From IMG/VR virus record IMGVR_UViG_3300022707_001440, positions 1 through 20,762 of that record: 20,762 nt of DNA; one strand, given 5' to 3'. Below the pieces are notes generated by a model. That model searched no databases. It was not told the origin of the DNA and saw nothing but the letters and a program-made list of their open reading frames with translations. The position numbers were made by a program, and so were the translations under genes. Below are positions 1 to 7,940 of the stretch, one piece after another. This DNA is from a virus. The first letter of the stretch is position 1; every line of letters begins with the position of its first letter.

Positions 1-108
1 AATGACGGAACCGCTGTTTCAAAAACTCCGGTTAGTTTGTTTCTGGCAGATAATACGGATTTGGATGAACGCGGGTTTATGATTGAGGGAGTTTTTTACA
101 TTCACTAG
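1..108 (+). CDS. 3' end of an unidentified gene, converging on the head module
   Basis: An open frame enters from the left edge and ends with TAG at 106-108, giving 35 residues that finish in FMIEGVFYIH. It is on the opposite strand to all head genes. Its stop lies 45 bases from the stop of the next gene, so the two converge. Composition looks protein-like, but the piece is too short to assign. In an HK97-type gene order one would expect tail genes on the minus strand here, so this may be a tail module in opposite orientation or an unrelated gene. No clear terminator hairpin separates the two stops. Confidence 0.45.
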   Translation, partial: NDGTAVSKTPVSLFLADNTDLDERGFMIEGVFYIH

Positions 109-153
109 CACCTAAATTTAATTTATTATCTAAACAACTTAAAGCCATGATTT

Positions 154-834
154 TTAACAATTATCATTTATTAATTTTAAATCTAAATCTATTAGTTCAA
201 TCCCATCCAAAGGATCATTAAATATGTAAGCCTCATTACCTTGCAAAGCCTCAACACCGTAAAACAGTCTATCAACTTTTTGATGTACCGGCGTTCCGAT
301 TGTCATTATATCACTGCTTTCTTCGATCTTTAATAGGAAATCAAGATACAAAGGAATTAATATAGGTGTAATTACCTCTTCATACCTTTGTGGTGCCCTG
401 AAATTCTTCTCAGTAAAAGCAAGTATAGCAACATTTAAACTGACATCATGCACGCTATCCTGTGCGACGTCCTGTGGAACCGGTAATCTCAAAGCGATCA
501 ACGGGTATTTCTGAAACTTGAAAACCTTATCCTTATCTTTCATCAATAGGATGTTTGAAAGTTCTCTTATTACACCGTACAAATAAAACGGCTCCAAACT
601 TTTCCAAGTCCCCGAAGCCAAAGGATCTGATAAACTCAAAATGTCGAATCCAGAACTTGATACACTAATAGCCTGAAATTCATCAGTACCATTCAATGTA
701 ATCCATTCACCTTCAACAAGTGTGTTTGCGGATACTAAAGAATATAGATTGCCAACCTTTGAGAAAGAAGAGTAAGTCCCTGTCTTTCGCATAGCATCAA
801 CAACGGCCCCTATAATATCCGGTACGTTAATCAT
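154..834 (-). CDS. probable neck / head-tail joining protein (unidentified)
   Basis: 226 residues, soluble, no signal peptide or membrane segment. I do not recognise a named family. The role is inferred from place: it is the second gene after the major capsid protein in a terminase-portal-protease-capsid series, where HK97-like phages encode head-completion and tail-terminator proteins. The start is firm: ATG overlaps the TGA of the upstream gene as ATGA (831-834). The N-terminal part begins MINVPDIIGAVVDAMRKTG, a short helix typical of such adaptors; the middle is rich in beta-forming residues (an ISVSSSGFDIL stretch) and the C-terminus is acidic. A tail terminator or stopper are equally possible. 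Confidence 0.5.
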   Translation of the reverse strand: MINVPDIIGAVVDAMRKTGTYSSFSKVGNLYSLVSANTLVEGEWITLNGTDEFQAISVSSSGFDILSLSDPLASGTWKSLEPFYLYGVIRELSNILLMKDKDKVFKFQKYPLIALRLPVPQDVAQDSVHDVSLNVAILAFTEKNFRAPQRYEEVITPILIPLYLDFLLKIEESSDIMTIGTPVHQKVDRLFYGVEALQGNEAYIFNDPLDGIELIDLDLKLINDNC

Positions 835-1436
835 ATCCCGAATTCATTATGACGGTTCAAAGGCGAAAACACCCAATTATCATAATCCGATCTATTGGCA
901 TTGATAAAGTTAAATGCGCTCGGCTCGTCTGTAAAGAACTCATAAGTCGTTCCGTATTTATCGAACGGCCAAACCAGAACGGTACTGAAAAGAGGGATCT
1001 CACCATATAAGGCCAGACCCCTATTCCAAGCATATACCATTTTCCTTGTATCATTTACTTTTGTTGAATTCTCTGCAATCCCTTGCACGTCATTGATCGA
1101 AGTTGTAGTACTTAAATTCTCATATCTAAACTGATAATATGTGTAATAAGATATCAGTGAAATAAGCTCTGCATTCTGCAACCCGTTCCAATGCTCGGTT
1201 ATTGTATGCCCTTCGAACTCAAAAGTAAAGTCTGCCCCGTCTCTTAAATCTAACCACTTTTGTGCCGGGGATCCTGCCAGTTCTGCAATGAATTCATTAT
1301 AAAGAGTATTGCCTAAAAGTTTTCTAAGCACTTCCTCTTCATACCTATCCAATGTATCCTGGAATGAGTTTGGTAGTTCGTCCAGGTTTGGAAGGGATAT
1401 ATCGCCGACAAAATAATCGTTATCAATTAGAGACAT
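831..1436 (-). CDS. probable head-tail connector (adaptor) protein
   Basis: 201 residues, mostly helical, directly downstream of the capsid gene. The N-terminal half looks like a connector helical bundle: a helix around RYEEEVLRKLLGNTLYNEF (about residues 31-49) followed by a conserved-looking aromatic helix LISLISYYTYYQFRYEN (about 92-108). Short head-tail connectors of Bacteroidota siphophages have this layout; an assignment to the DUF6712 group is possible but I cannot verify it. The ATG at 1434-1436 lies inside the 3' end of the 51-aa gene upstream (14-base overlap), and the stop overlaps the next start. It is expected to bind the portal ring and complete the neck; this is inference from position and fold impression. 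Confidence 0.55.
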   Translation of the reverse strand: MSLIDNDYFVGDISLPNLDELPNSFQDTLDRYEEEVLRKLLGNTLYNEFIAELAGSPAQKWLDLRDGADFTFEFEGHTITEHWNGLQNAELISLISYYTYYQFRYENLSTTTSINDVQGIAENSTKVNDTRKMVYAWNRGLALYGEIPLFSTVLVWPFDKYGTTYEFFTDEPSAFNFINANRSDYDNWVFSPLNRHNEFGI

Positions 1437-1578
1437 CCTTTTTAGACTTCGCTTTTACATATTGCTTTGCAACCTTTTTACGGAATAAACTATTGGCTAA
1501 CAATGAAGTTACCTCAACAATTTCATCCTTTTTCCTGGTTGCAAAATCCTTTGTGAATTGAACTTTTACTCTCGCCAT
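1423..1578 (-). CDS. 51-aa basic protein between capsid and connector genes
   Basis: ATG at 1576-1578, TGA at 1423-1425. The product begins MARVKVQFTKDFATRKKDEI and is strongly basic at its end (KQYVKAKSKKDV). Many phages carry a small protein of this type (a beta-rich segment reading roughly V-x-F-x-K-D-F-x-x-x-K-G-E-x-V-E-V) just after the capsid gene; here KDFATRKKDEIVEV matches that pattern. The gene exactly fills the gap after the capsid stop (2 bases between them) and overlaps the connector start by 14 bases, which is strong positional support. Function is unknown; a minor head or neck component is a guess. Confidence 0.7.
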   Translation of the reverse strand: MARVKVQFTKDFATRKKDEIVEVTSLLANSLFRKKVAKQYVKAKSKKDVSN

Positions 1579-1580
1579 TT

Positions 1581-2762
1581 TTATGGGGTCGCTAATGTAA
1601 CAAGACCGGCGATGATGCCAGTTTCTTTTGCAAACGCATTAGTGTGTACCGTTCTGGTAAGTAACCCAAAGCGTTCCTCTGCCCTTACGGTTACCATGTT
1701 TTCAACAAACTGCTTATCGATCATACCAACATCTAGCGTTAATCCACCCAAGGTATAAAGCGTAGCAAAATCAAAATCACCGACTAGCATTGTATCGGCT
1801 GTTACAGAATTACTAACAACAATCCGAATGCCTGCAACTGTTGAACCGTCCGGCCCTGCGAATGGAGGCATGATATAGTTATCATTCTGATCCTTACTCA
1901 ATCGCATTTTATTGACATCTGCAATATTCATAATAGCAAAATTAGGCTGGTAACTTGTCGTCGCCATAATGTCCTCTTGCATTTTTACTATCAAATCGTA
2001 AATATTAGCCGCTGAAATACCAGAAGCCACCGCCACAAATTCATCTGCCTGGCTAAAAATACCGTCTACGTTTGGACTGATACCGTCACCGTCCCACAAA
2101 TCATTATCCTTTTTAGTGGCAAGGTTTCTGAGTAACAGATTATTAATTTCACTTTCCATGAAATCAACATCCGACAGGGCTTCCATTGTGACCGGAATAG
2201 TATCTGCATACTTTTCGATCGCCAACGTGAATTCAGCCCAAGTGATAACACTTTCAGGTTTTACGGCTGCCTCTGCAACTGATGCAGCGTTATCGGTTCG
2301 GGTTGCCTGATCAACATAGCGAACCACTCCGTTGCTGTTTGGCCCTACTGAGGCTTGCGCAAATAGCGGAGCTATAATATTGCGTTGTCGTGCAATCTCA
2401 CCTACACCGGCTCGCCGATCTCCAAGGGTATGGTCTGTTACACTTGCCCTTGTTATATCGGTTTTAATTGTGATCGTCTTTTGGTCAATATGAAAGTCCT
2501 TCAATTGGTCTTTCTTTTCAACCAGATAATCCCGAATTGTTTTCGGTTCTGTTTGTTTCTCGTTGAACTTAATCATTTCCAGACCTTGCTTTTCAGCAAT
2601 ATCCTTTAGCTCCTGCCAATCTTCCTTTGTGGCAATATCCTCAAATTTTTCCGTTGCCGTTTCGATGGCTTTTATCACATCGTCCGGCGTGGCATATTCG
2701 GGCAAACCTTTCTTAAAGTTTTCAAGCTCTTCCCTCAATGCTTTTTTTTCTTCATCAGTCAT
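1581..2762 (-). CDS. major capsid protein, HK97 fold
   Basis: 393 residues, the normal length for a capsid precursor carrying its own scaffold. Residues 1-100 are charged and helical (MTDEEKKALREELENFKKGL and on), matching the delta domain that the prohead protease removes. From about residue 105 the mature domain starts (RASVTDHTLGDRRAGVGEI), with the typical segments ASVAEAAVKPES and WAEFTLAIEKYADTIPVTME that correspond to the E-loop/P-domain beta region of phage_capsid (PF05065) proteins. A late segment, MLVGDFDFATLYTLGGLTLD, resembles the conserved block before the C-terminal strand. The ATG overlaps the protease TGA (ATGA at 2759-2762), giving coupled translation. Exact cleavage site cannot be read from sequence. 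Confidence 0.92.
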   Translation of the reverse strand: MTDEEKKALREELENFKKGLPEYATPDDVIKAIETATEKFEDIATKEDWQELKDIAEKQGLEMIKFNEKQTEPKTIRDYLVEKKDQLKDFHIDQKTITIKTDITRASVTDHTLGDRRAGVGEIARQRNIIAPLFAQASVGPNSNGVVRYVDQATRTDNAASVAEAAVKPESVITWAEFTLAIEKYADTIPVTMEALSDVDFMESEINNLLLRNLATKKDNDLWDGDGISPNVDGIFSQADEFVAVASGISAANIYDLIVKMQEDIMATTSYQPNFAIMNIADVNKMRLSKDQNDNYIMPPFAGPDGSTVAGIRIVVSNSVTADTMLVGDFDFATLYTLGGLTLDVGMIDKQFVENMVTVRAEERFGLLTRTVHTNAFAKETGIIAGLVTLATP

Positions 2763-3553
2763 AATGATTCTTTTAAAATGTTTTTAAATTCATTTATATC
2801 GAGAGTGGCTTGCACCGGCTCTTGCTTTGGAGTGGCTTCCGCCGGCTCCTTATTGTTTTCTAATGTTGGTGTAAATTGATTTGATCCTATAATCACGGCA
2901 GAACCTTCAATAAGCCTCGCCTCTTTGACGGCCCAAAAATATCCTTGGGCCTCCGCCACTTCTTTGTTCGCTACATGATCAATGTACTTTTCCCAAGTAT
3001 CGAAATTGCTTCCTGCATCTTCGTCGTTTATAGCAAGTGATATTTTTACATAGCGCATACCTACCGAATGGTTTTTGACGTGGCCGGTTGCGTATTGCTC
3101 GTGCATGTACTTGTTTCTTGACCGCTTGACGGTCGATTCAAACACCAATGCTTGGGTGTCACCTTTAAAACCAAATCCAAGATCCTTCCATGTCTTTGTT
3201 TCTGCGGTTGCTTTGAGGTCGCTACCATCAGATATGATTGAACTGAAATTCATTTGATGTTCCTGGAGGTGCATTATATTTTTATTCTCTTTCAATGACT
3301 TATCCCAAAGCCCTGGCAAATGTACATCGTTATGAGAGTCGATTACATTTGTGGTATTGATTATCGCCGTAACCTTTAATGTATCGGATGGGGTTTCAAT
3401 TGGATTGTTTGCCTTGTTCAATACGGTGGTATCCTGGTATGCAAACCCATCGGCAAACTTAGTAACCGCTTTCTTTTGCGCTGTTAATGTTTCTTTGTTC
3501 TCAATCAGAAATGAAAACAATTCTTTTTTAGTATCGAATTTAGGTATGTCCAT
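2759..3553 (-). CDS. prohead (HK97-type) maturation protease
   Basis: 264 residues. It cuts the scaffold domain off the capsid protein after prohead assembly. The fold matches the U35/S78-type serine protease with a His-Ser pair: histidine in IMHLQEHQ (residues 95 and 99) and serine in VKNHSVGMRYV (S163), in the order and spacing known for this family. A later EARLIEGSAVI segment (211-221) matches the family's E-x-S-x-V strand. The last 35 residues are acidic and proline-rich (TPKQEPVQATLDINE), a likely self-cleaved or targeting tail. Adjacent to portal on one side and capsid on the other, the classical order. N-terminal 60 residues are not part of the core domain. Confidence 0.88.
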   Translation of the reverse strand: MDIPKFDTKKELFSFLIENKETLTAQKKAVTKFADGFAYQDTTVLNKANNPIETPSDTLKVTAIINTTNVIDSHNDVHLPGLWDKSLKENKNIMHLQEHQMNFSSIISDGSDLKATAETKTWKDLGFGFKGDTQALVFESTVKRSRNKYMHEQYATGHVKNHSVGMRYVKISLAINDEDAGSNFDTWEKYIDHVANKEVAEAQGYFWAVKEARLIEGSAVIIGSNQFTPTLENNKEPAEATPKQEPVQATLDINEFKNILKESL

Positions 3554-3668
3554 CTTTGAAAACGATTATGTTGTTTTGAATAAGCTTATCCCTTTTTTGA
3601 ATAGCTCTTTTAATTTCTTCCTTCTTTGCTGCAATCTCTTTTTCCGTTCTGTTTCTCGCCTTTGCCAT
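3540..3668 (-). CDS. 42-aa basic helical peptide between portal and protease genes
   Basis: ATG at 3666-3668, TAA at 3540-3542. The product is MAKARNRTEKEIAAKKEEIK followed by more of the same: highly charged, probably one amphipathic helix, with 14 Lys/Arg. It fills most of the gap between portal and protease and overlaps the protease start by 14 bases, the same overlap length seen for the 51-aa gene at the capsid-connector junction. No family recognised. It might be a small assembly or scaffold accessory; the alternative is that it is non-coding sequence with a chance frame, but the local codon pattern and overlap favour a gene. Confidence 0.55.
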   Translation of the reverse strand: MAKARNRTEKEIAAKKEEIKRAIQKRDKLIQNNIIVFKDGHT

Positions 3669-3720
3669 GTCGTGTAATTTGGACTAGTTGGTCTTAGTGG
3701 TAATAAATCAAATATTATAT

Positions 3721-4956
3721 TCATATCCCAAACCGTTCAAGTTCTGCCTTATACTGATCTAATGTTATTGCTCCATCCTCCAATGCTTGACTTAATGAAT
3801 TAACGATTGTCTGCAATGCTTGACCACGTTCTTTTTGATTCTCACTAAATACAGGCAGATGTGAATAGTCCCCAATGATCTTCCATGTTTCGTTTTCTGT
3901 TTCAAAGAATTGGTTAATAGCTCCAATCCATTCGGCTGTTTCTGGAATGATTGTACTTTCATAAAAGCGCTTTTCAGCATTCTTTTGGTTCTGAAATGTC
4001 ACGCCTTTATTGCTGGCAAACAGGTCTTGCGGCACGCCGTAAGCATCCAGGATCTTAAAGAAATCTTCTCTAACCTCTTCAAATACTTTCAGCTTCTCAA
4101 TGTCAACACCCATTTGTTGCCACTGCAAAGACATATTAGTAATTATAATATCCCATTGGCCGGGCTGTATTCCGTACCTTTTATATTCCTCCTGGAGTTT
4201 TTCTTTTTCTTTGTCATCCAATGGCACCGTTCCACCGATACCATCCTTTGATGAATTGGTGAGCAATCCCAAAGCTCCGCGACTTATTAAGAATTTGTTT
4301 CGCGCTGCGTATGCTGCAATGATGTTGTTAATTGGGCCGCTCAGTGCCTTTAGTTTGGATTCTCCTTTGAGTAGGTTCTCATTGTTCTGTGATACATTGA
4401 CCCTGTTATCATTGAGATGTACAATGTTTTCGGATGGTAAAGGAATGACTGTATTATTGATTTTGATGTTGTAGTGTAATTCGATCTCTCGATCATCTAA
4501 GAAAAAGAACGGGCCTTCATTTTTTAATTCGATGTTAACGTTTTGAGGTGGGAGCGTGAAGATTTGCCTGGTATTGCTGGCTTTGAATCCAATTGCTTTC
4601 TGGAAAAATAGGTATTCATTCCCGTCGATGTCATGCCATAACGAAGACTGTCTTATAAACTCTTTGCCGTCCTGAAAGAAGTTTGGATTGTTAAGAAGTT
4701 TTAATACTTTCTTTGCATTTGGTGAGGTTGATTCTTTGTTATTCGTCTTGTTTACGGCTGTAAATACTACATTCTTTTTAGCTGTTGCCCTGAAATTTAG
4801 AACTGCATTGACCTCTGGCACCGTATTAAAGGCTTCAAAGGTCTTCGTATTGTTAAGGGTTGTTAATATACTTTGAGGGTAAAAATAGGAGCCTCCCCAT
4901 TTTTCTATTCGTGAATTATTGGTAAAGGTGTGAGCTTTGTTTTTGAATGGCCACAT
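3721..4956 (-). CDS. portal protein, HK97/lambdoid type
   Basis: 411 residues, near the usual 400-450 for phage_portal (PF04860). Forms the dodecameric ring at one capsid vertex through which DNA is packaged. Recognisable blocks: AVLNFRATAKKNV (51-63; in this family a R-A-x-A-x-A helix), LLNNPN (87-92), DGNEYLFFQK (111-120), the stem/clip region around KFLISRGALGLLTN (221-234), and the C-terminal block AYGVPQDLFASNKGVTFQNQ (305-324) followed by a Y-E-x-x-x-I-P motif, which is the most diagnostic stretch of the family. It follows the large terminase gene by 55 bases, one of the few real gaps in the head operon. A near-palindrome centred on TTTGATCAAA sits just upstream of the start codon. Confidence 0.9.
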   Translation of the reverse strand: MWPFKNKAHTFTNNSRIEKWGGSYFYPQSILTTLNNTKTFEAFNTVPEVNAVLNFRATAKKNVVFTAVNKTNNKESTSPNAKKVLKLLNNPNFFQDGKEFIRQSSLWHDIDGNEYLFFQKAIGFKASNTRQIFTLPPQNVNIELKNEGPFFFLDDREIELHYNIKINNTVIPLPSENIVHLNDNRVNVSQNNENLLKGESKLKALSGPINNIIAAYAARNKFLISRGALGLLTNSSKDGIGGTVPLDDKEKEKLQEEYKRYGIQPGQWDIIITNMSLQWQQMGVDIEKLKVFEEVREDFFKILDAYGVPQDLFASNKGVTFQNQKNAEKRFYESTIIPETAEWIGAINQFFETENETWKIIGDYSHLPVFSENQKERGQALQTIVNSLSQALEDGAITLDQYKAELERFGI

Positions 4957-5011
4957 ATTTTGATCAAATATGTAAGCAATATTACCTAACTATATTTTAT
5001 AAACAAATCTT

Positions 5012-6355
5012 TTACATTACAAACATACTTCGAATTGATCTTGTGACCCCTGAAAGGCTGTCTGGCGCATCATCATGTTTGGATGTTCCGGTTCTAAGAT
5101 ATGTGCATAAATTGTTCATGAACTTCTGGTAATCGCTGCCTATTGTCTGATCCTTTTTGAAATAGAAATGCTCTTTTATAAATCCAGATTGAGCCATGAT
5201 ACGAGTAATCTTATTAACTGAATTGTATTGTCCGTACAACGTGGCCTTGACTGACTTACGCAATGAGTTAATAAAATACGTTCCCTCTTTGTTGGTCTCC
5301 ACTATGATGTAATCAAGATCCCATTCCTCGGTCTTGGCAATTATCAATGGCTCATTTATTGTGAGGTTAAATTGATTGAATAATACGTCAACCAAATACC
5401 CTTGTTTACTTTCTTTGTAAAACTCTATGATTGGCATTGACAAGTAATCCGTGCCTTCGTCGGCAGTATCAATAAACGCAATCCGGTAGCCTCTGTTATC
5501 GTTCTTGCTCTCGTAGTGTTTGATTTCTGATATAGGAAATACAAGACCTTCCGCCTCAATAGGCTGCTGCATGTACTCTGAATTCCATATAAAAGGATCT
5601 GTAATTGATCGAAGGTAATTGTACTCTTCAGTGGTCTTTACGTCATCGCAGAATGTTTCACCGTCTACCATTGCAGGAATAACGATAGACTTATCATAGT
5701 CGCCTCTATCCATCCTTTGGCCTATTACATCGTTAATTGTCCATCGTGTGCCAATATCCAATTCAGGACAATGCTTCTCAAGTCTGGATTGGTGTGCTGA
5801 TTCAAACCATCTATGTATTTTATCGTTTATCGTTTCGCTTAGTGCGTCCTCATGTGATTTGTAGAGGTCATCAGTGATGGATAACCCACTGGCACCAAAG
5901 CCAATGATTGTGCCTCCGGTTCCTGCTCCAAAGTAACCTACCTGTTTTGATTGCTTTAGGTTCCATCCTGTGACTGCTTGCTTATCATAAGCTAGTTCAA
6001 CCTCTGGAAATACTGAATTGAATTTATCTGATTTGATTACGTCCCTGGTATCGTAGGAAAATTTATTATACAGCGTGCCAGTCGCTGAGTTTCTCATAAC
6101 TGATTCCGTTGGTTTCCTTCCAAGAAAGTACGCTGCTGCTAACGTAACTAGGTATGATTTGCCAGCCCTCGGTGAAAGTGAAATTGAAAGCCTCTTGATG
6201 TTGCCATCGTATAAATCCTGTATTGAATATGCACATTCTTTTAAAAATTGTCGCCGTTGAAAGAATTCAGAATCGTAATAGTTACACCAAATCCAAAAAT
6301 GTTCTTTCGCCGCTATCCTTAATACTTCATTTACTTTCGGATCTTCAAAGTTCAT
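5012..6355 (-). CDS. terL: terminase large subunit
   Basis: 447 residues from the ATG at 6353-6355, which overlaps the upstream stop as TGATG; a TTG one codon earlier is a weaker start. DNA-packaging motor with ATPase and nuclease parts. ATPase: Walker A variant SPRAGKS (61-67), Walker B LSITDD (158-163), coupling motif IGTRW (201-205). Nuclease (RNase H fold): FIDTADEGTDY with D296, IIVETN with E353, and KHDDAPDSLSG (426-436) carrying the third acidic residue. This motif set is typical of terminase_6/large subunits of cos- or pac-type siphophages. The partner small subunit is encoded 450 bases upstream, with two small unknown genes between them. Confidence 0.93.
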   Translation of the reverse strand: MNFEDPKVNEVLRIAAKEHFWIWCNYYDSEFFQRRQFLKECAYSIQDLYDGNIKRLSISLSPRAGKSYLVTLAAAYFLGRKPTESVMRNSATGTLYNKFSYDTRDVIKSDKFNSVFPEVELAYDKQAVTGWNLKQSKQVGYFGAGTGGTIIGFGASGLSITDDLYKSHEDALSETINDKIHRWFESAHQSRLEKHCPELDIGTRWTINDVIGQRMDRGDYDKSIVIPAMVDGETFCDDVKTTEEYNYLRSITDPFIWNSEYMQQPIEAEGLVFPISEIKHYESKNDNRGYRIAFIDTADEGTDYLSMPIIEFYKESKQGYLVDVLFNQFNLTINEPLIIAKTEEWDLDYIIVETNKEGTYFINSLRKSVKATLYGQYNSVNKITRIMAQSGFIKEHFYFKKDQTIGSDYQKFMNNLCTYLRTGTSKHDDAPDSLSGVTRSIRSMFVM

Positions 6356-6546
6356 CAATTGGAATGTATTGTAAAACCTTGATTATAAATGTTAAGGTGG
6401 ATGTGCTGTTTAACAGTGAGCACACAATTACCATCAATAATAAATGCTTCCCGGTCGAATATATGCACCCATTCTTTCGTAGCTAACCACAATTGATTAT
6501 CATATATAATTTCAATTAGCCGTTCTTTCATCTCTTCAAAGTTCAT
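6355..6546 (-). CDS. 63-aa unknown protein between the terminase genes
   Basis: Starts MNFEEMKERLIEIIYDNQLW; I prefer the ATG at 6544-6546 because it overlaps the upstream stop as ATGA; the frame is open seven codons further. Its stop overlaps the terL start (TGATG). The sequence is a short helix followed by a beta-rich part (EAFIIDGNCVLTVKQHIHLN). No family recognised. Tight coupling on both sides shows it is translated with the terminase genes. Confidence 0.6.
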   Translation of the reverse strand: MNFEEMKERLIEIIYDNQLWLATKEWVHIFDREAFIIDGNCVLTVKQHIHLNIYNQGFTIHSN

Positions 6547-6749
6547 TTTAGTTCGCCTGTCATGCAATCAATTTCATATTGCAAATCCAATGAATCATGT
6601 ATTGAAATATTCATGGCAGATGCCCATTCTATAATCGTACAGCATTTATCATGAGGATTATCATAAATACGTAAGCATGTTTTATATATTGGGAAAATAT
6701 CCAAATAAGTGTAAGGATAGATTGACGCTAATTTATGTACGTTTTCCAT
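6543..6749 (-). CDS. 68-aa unknown protein between the terminase genes
   Basis: Starts MENVHKLASIYPYTYLDIFP, contains a CC pair (DKCCTIIEWASAMN) and ends CMTGELK. Four cysteines in 68 residues (CLRIYDN, KCC, DCM) could in theory bind a metal but no standard spacing is visible. Start context AAGATATGG is like several other starts in this window. The last four bases overlap the next ATG. No function assigned. Confidence 0.6.
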   Translation of the reverse strand: MENVHKLASIYPYTYLDIFPIYKTCLRIYDNPHDKCCTIIEWASAMNISIHDSLDLQYEIDCMTGELK

Positions 6750-6802
6750 ATCTTAAAATAGTTCAACTGTGAAAGTCTCCGTTCGGTCTTTTTATTAGAA
6801 TC

Positions 6803-7216
6803 TTACAAGTTTTTAAGTATCTCAGCTATCTGGCTTACGCTTAGTTTCATGTCGTTAACCTTCTCGCCTTTGGTTGTAATGTCCAGTTTCTCACTATACA
6901 CGCTTGGTTTCATCTTGCCGGCCTTCCATTTCCTTGCATCAATACGGACCCTGGCTTTGTTTGGATCTGCCTCAGTGTCGGATATATCAATGATTTCATC
7001 AGCGTAAAAGTCGGCCTGATCTTGTCGAGCGCGCGCGTAATTGTTGAAAAAGGCATTATCATAATCATCATGTTCTGAATTTAACCAAGTATAAACGGTT
7101 GTCCTATCTGGCATTGCATTATTTTCATCATCCAGAATAGACTTCAGGCTTTGACCTATAGATATATTTTCAATGATTGTTTTTTTGAATGCGTCTTTTT
7201 CTTCCTTGCTATACAT
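6803..7216 (-). CDS. terS: terminase small subunit (Sf6-like)
   Basis: 137 residues. Binds the packaging start site and presents DNA to the large subunit. The N-terminal region is a helix-turn-helix of the type SLKSILDDENNAMPDRTTVY followed by TWLNSEHDDYDNAF (about 23-57); the pattern 'S-x-x-I-x-x-D-x-x-M-P-x-x-x-T-V-Y-x-W-L' is typical of Sf6 gp1-like small terminases. The central oligomerisation part, YARARQDQADFYADEIIDI (about 60-78), then RVRIDARKWKAGKMKPSVYS (about 89-108) is the family's most conserved block. Its ATG overlaps the upstream stop (TAATG). A 53-base gap without clear signals follows before the next gene. Confidence 0.88.
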   Translation of the reverse strand: MYSKEEKDAFKKTIIENISIGQSLKSILDDENNAMPDRTTVYTWLNSEHDDYDNAFFNNYARARQDQADFYADEIIDISDTEADPNKARVRIDARKWKAGKMKPSVYSEKLDITTKGEKVNDMKLSVSQIAEILKNL

Positions 7217-7407
7217 TACCTGTCAGGATTTATAAACTCAATCACTAAACCTTGCTGATCGTTACGAATTATATTTATATTTCGTTTGTCTATTTCCATG
7301 ACAATGTAATCTCCAATCCATACGCCGTCCTTAGAAACTCCATTTGAATGCTCATAGTAAATATGTTCGTTGTCGTCTGTTAGCTCTATTGTCGATTTAG
7401 TGCTCAT
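7216..7407 (-). CDS. 63-aa unknown protein
   Basis: Begins MSTKSTIELTDDNEHIYYEH and contains GVWIGDYIVMEIDKRNINII; probably an all-beta small domain. The ATG overlaps the lipoprotein stop (ATGA at 7404-7407) and its stop overlaps the terS start. It therefore sits in one coupled series from 7909 to 6803. The IELTDDNEHIYYEHSNG beginning resembles small phage proteins of unknown role; no assignment made. Confidence 0.65.
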   Translation of the reverse strand: MSTKSTIELTDDNEHIYYEHSNGVSKDGVWIGDYIVMEIDKRNINIIRNDQQGLVIEFINPDR

Positions 7408-7772
7408 TTCTCAACTCTGATTAAATACTTAGTTCCGTAAAGCGGGTCTTTAAATTTAATGGTATCGGATCTTGAATAAATACCTCTTATGGTAAAGACG
7501 GCCCACCCTGGTATTAATGGAGCTTTAAAATACAGATCCGGTTGGTAGTATCCGTGTTTTGTGGTGAACATTCCTCCGTTTGGTTTTTCTATAATTGTAA
7601 ATGCCGGTGAGCCTGGCGCTTGCAAGTCCTGTGAATAGTCGACCTGGATTAAAAAGGTTTGAAATCTGTAATGTACGATTTCCGGATTGTCTTTGTCTGT
7701 TACTGGCTCAATGTTTTCATTGGTGCATGAAATAAAGCAAGTAAATACGATGAATAGAATTAAGTATTTCAT
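7404..7772 (-). CDS. lipoprotein of unknown function (moron-like)
   Basis: 122 residues from the ATG at 7770-7772 (overlaps upstream stop as ATGA; an in-frame ATG three codons earlier is less likely). N-terminus MKYLILFIVFTCFISCTNEN is a lipoprotein signal: one Lys, a hydrophobic stretch, then a lipobox-like FISC with Cys16 as lipidated residue; Bacteroidota lipoboxes are often looser than the L-[AS]-[GA]-C rule. The mature part (EIVHYRFQTFLIQVDYSQ, then WAVFTIRGIYSRSD) looks like a small beta-sandwich. It lies between early genes and terS. Roles could include superinfection exclusion or an exported lysis accessory, but nothing in the sequence decides that. Confidence 0.75.
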   Translation of the reverse strand: MKYLILFIVFTCFISCTNENIEPVTDKDNPEIVHYRFQTFLIQVDYSQDLQAPGSPAFTIIEKPNGGMFTTKHGYYQPDLYFKAPLIPGWAVFTIRGIYSRSDTIKFKDPLYGTKYLIRVEK

Positions 7773-7909
7773 TGGTACCAATGCGTTAATTCTGGATATT
7801 CTGAATTTAGTTTTTTTACCAATGCTTTGGCTTCAGATACACTAACCTTACCTATTGCGTGACCATTCATATTATCCTTAGTTTTGTGTTTATAAAATAT
7901 TCGTACCAT
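7769..7909 (-). CDS. 46-aa unknown basic protein
   Basis: MVRIFYKHKTKDNMNGHAIG then KVSVSEAKALVKKLNSEYPE; ends LTHWYQ. ATG at 7907-7909, TGA at 7769-7771 overlapping the lipoprotein start as ATGA. This is the first gene after the hairpin at 7941-7989, so it heads a coupled run of four genes ending with terS. The SEAKALVKKLNSEYP part should be helical. No family recognised. Confidence 0.65.
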   Translation of the reverse strand: MVRIFYKHKTKDNMNGHAIGKVSVSEAKALVKKLNSEYPELTHWYQ

Positions 7910-7940
7910 AGTTTTATCGTTTAGTTTTTCCTTTAAATTA

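Noticed and set aside
857-1054. 65-codon frame on the minus strand inside the connector gene
   Set aside because: Out-of-frame shadow of a well-supported gene, no junction logic of its own.
1558-5132. Several 60-124 codon plus-strand frames opposite the head genes
   Set aside because: They lie antisense to capsid, protease, portal and terminase, with shadow-type composition rich in Ser, Phe and Leu.
6770-6800. CCGTTCGG followed by TTTTTAT on the plus strand as a terminator
   Set aside because: The stem is only three pairs around two unpaired bases, and it is on the strand without genes here.
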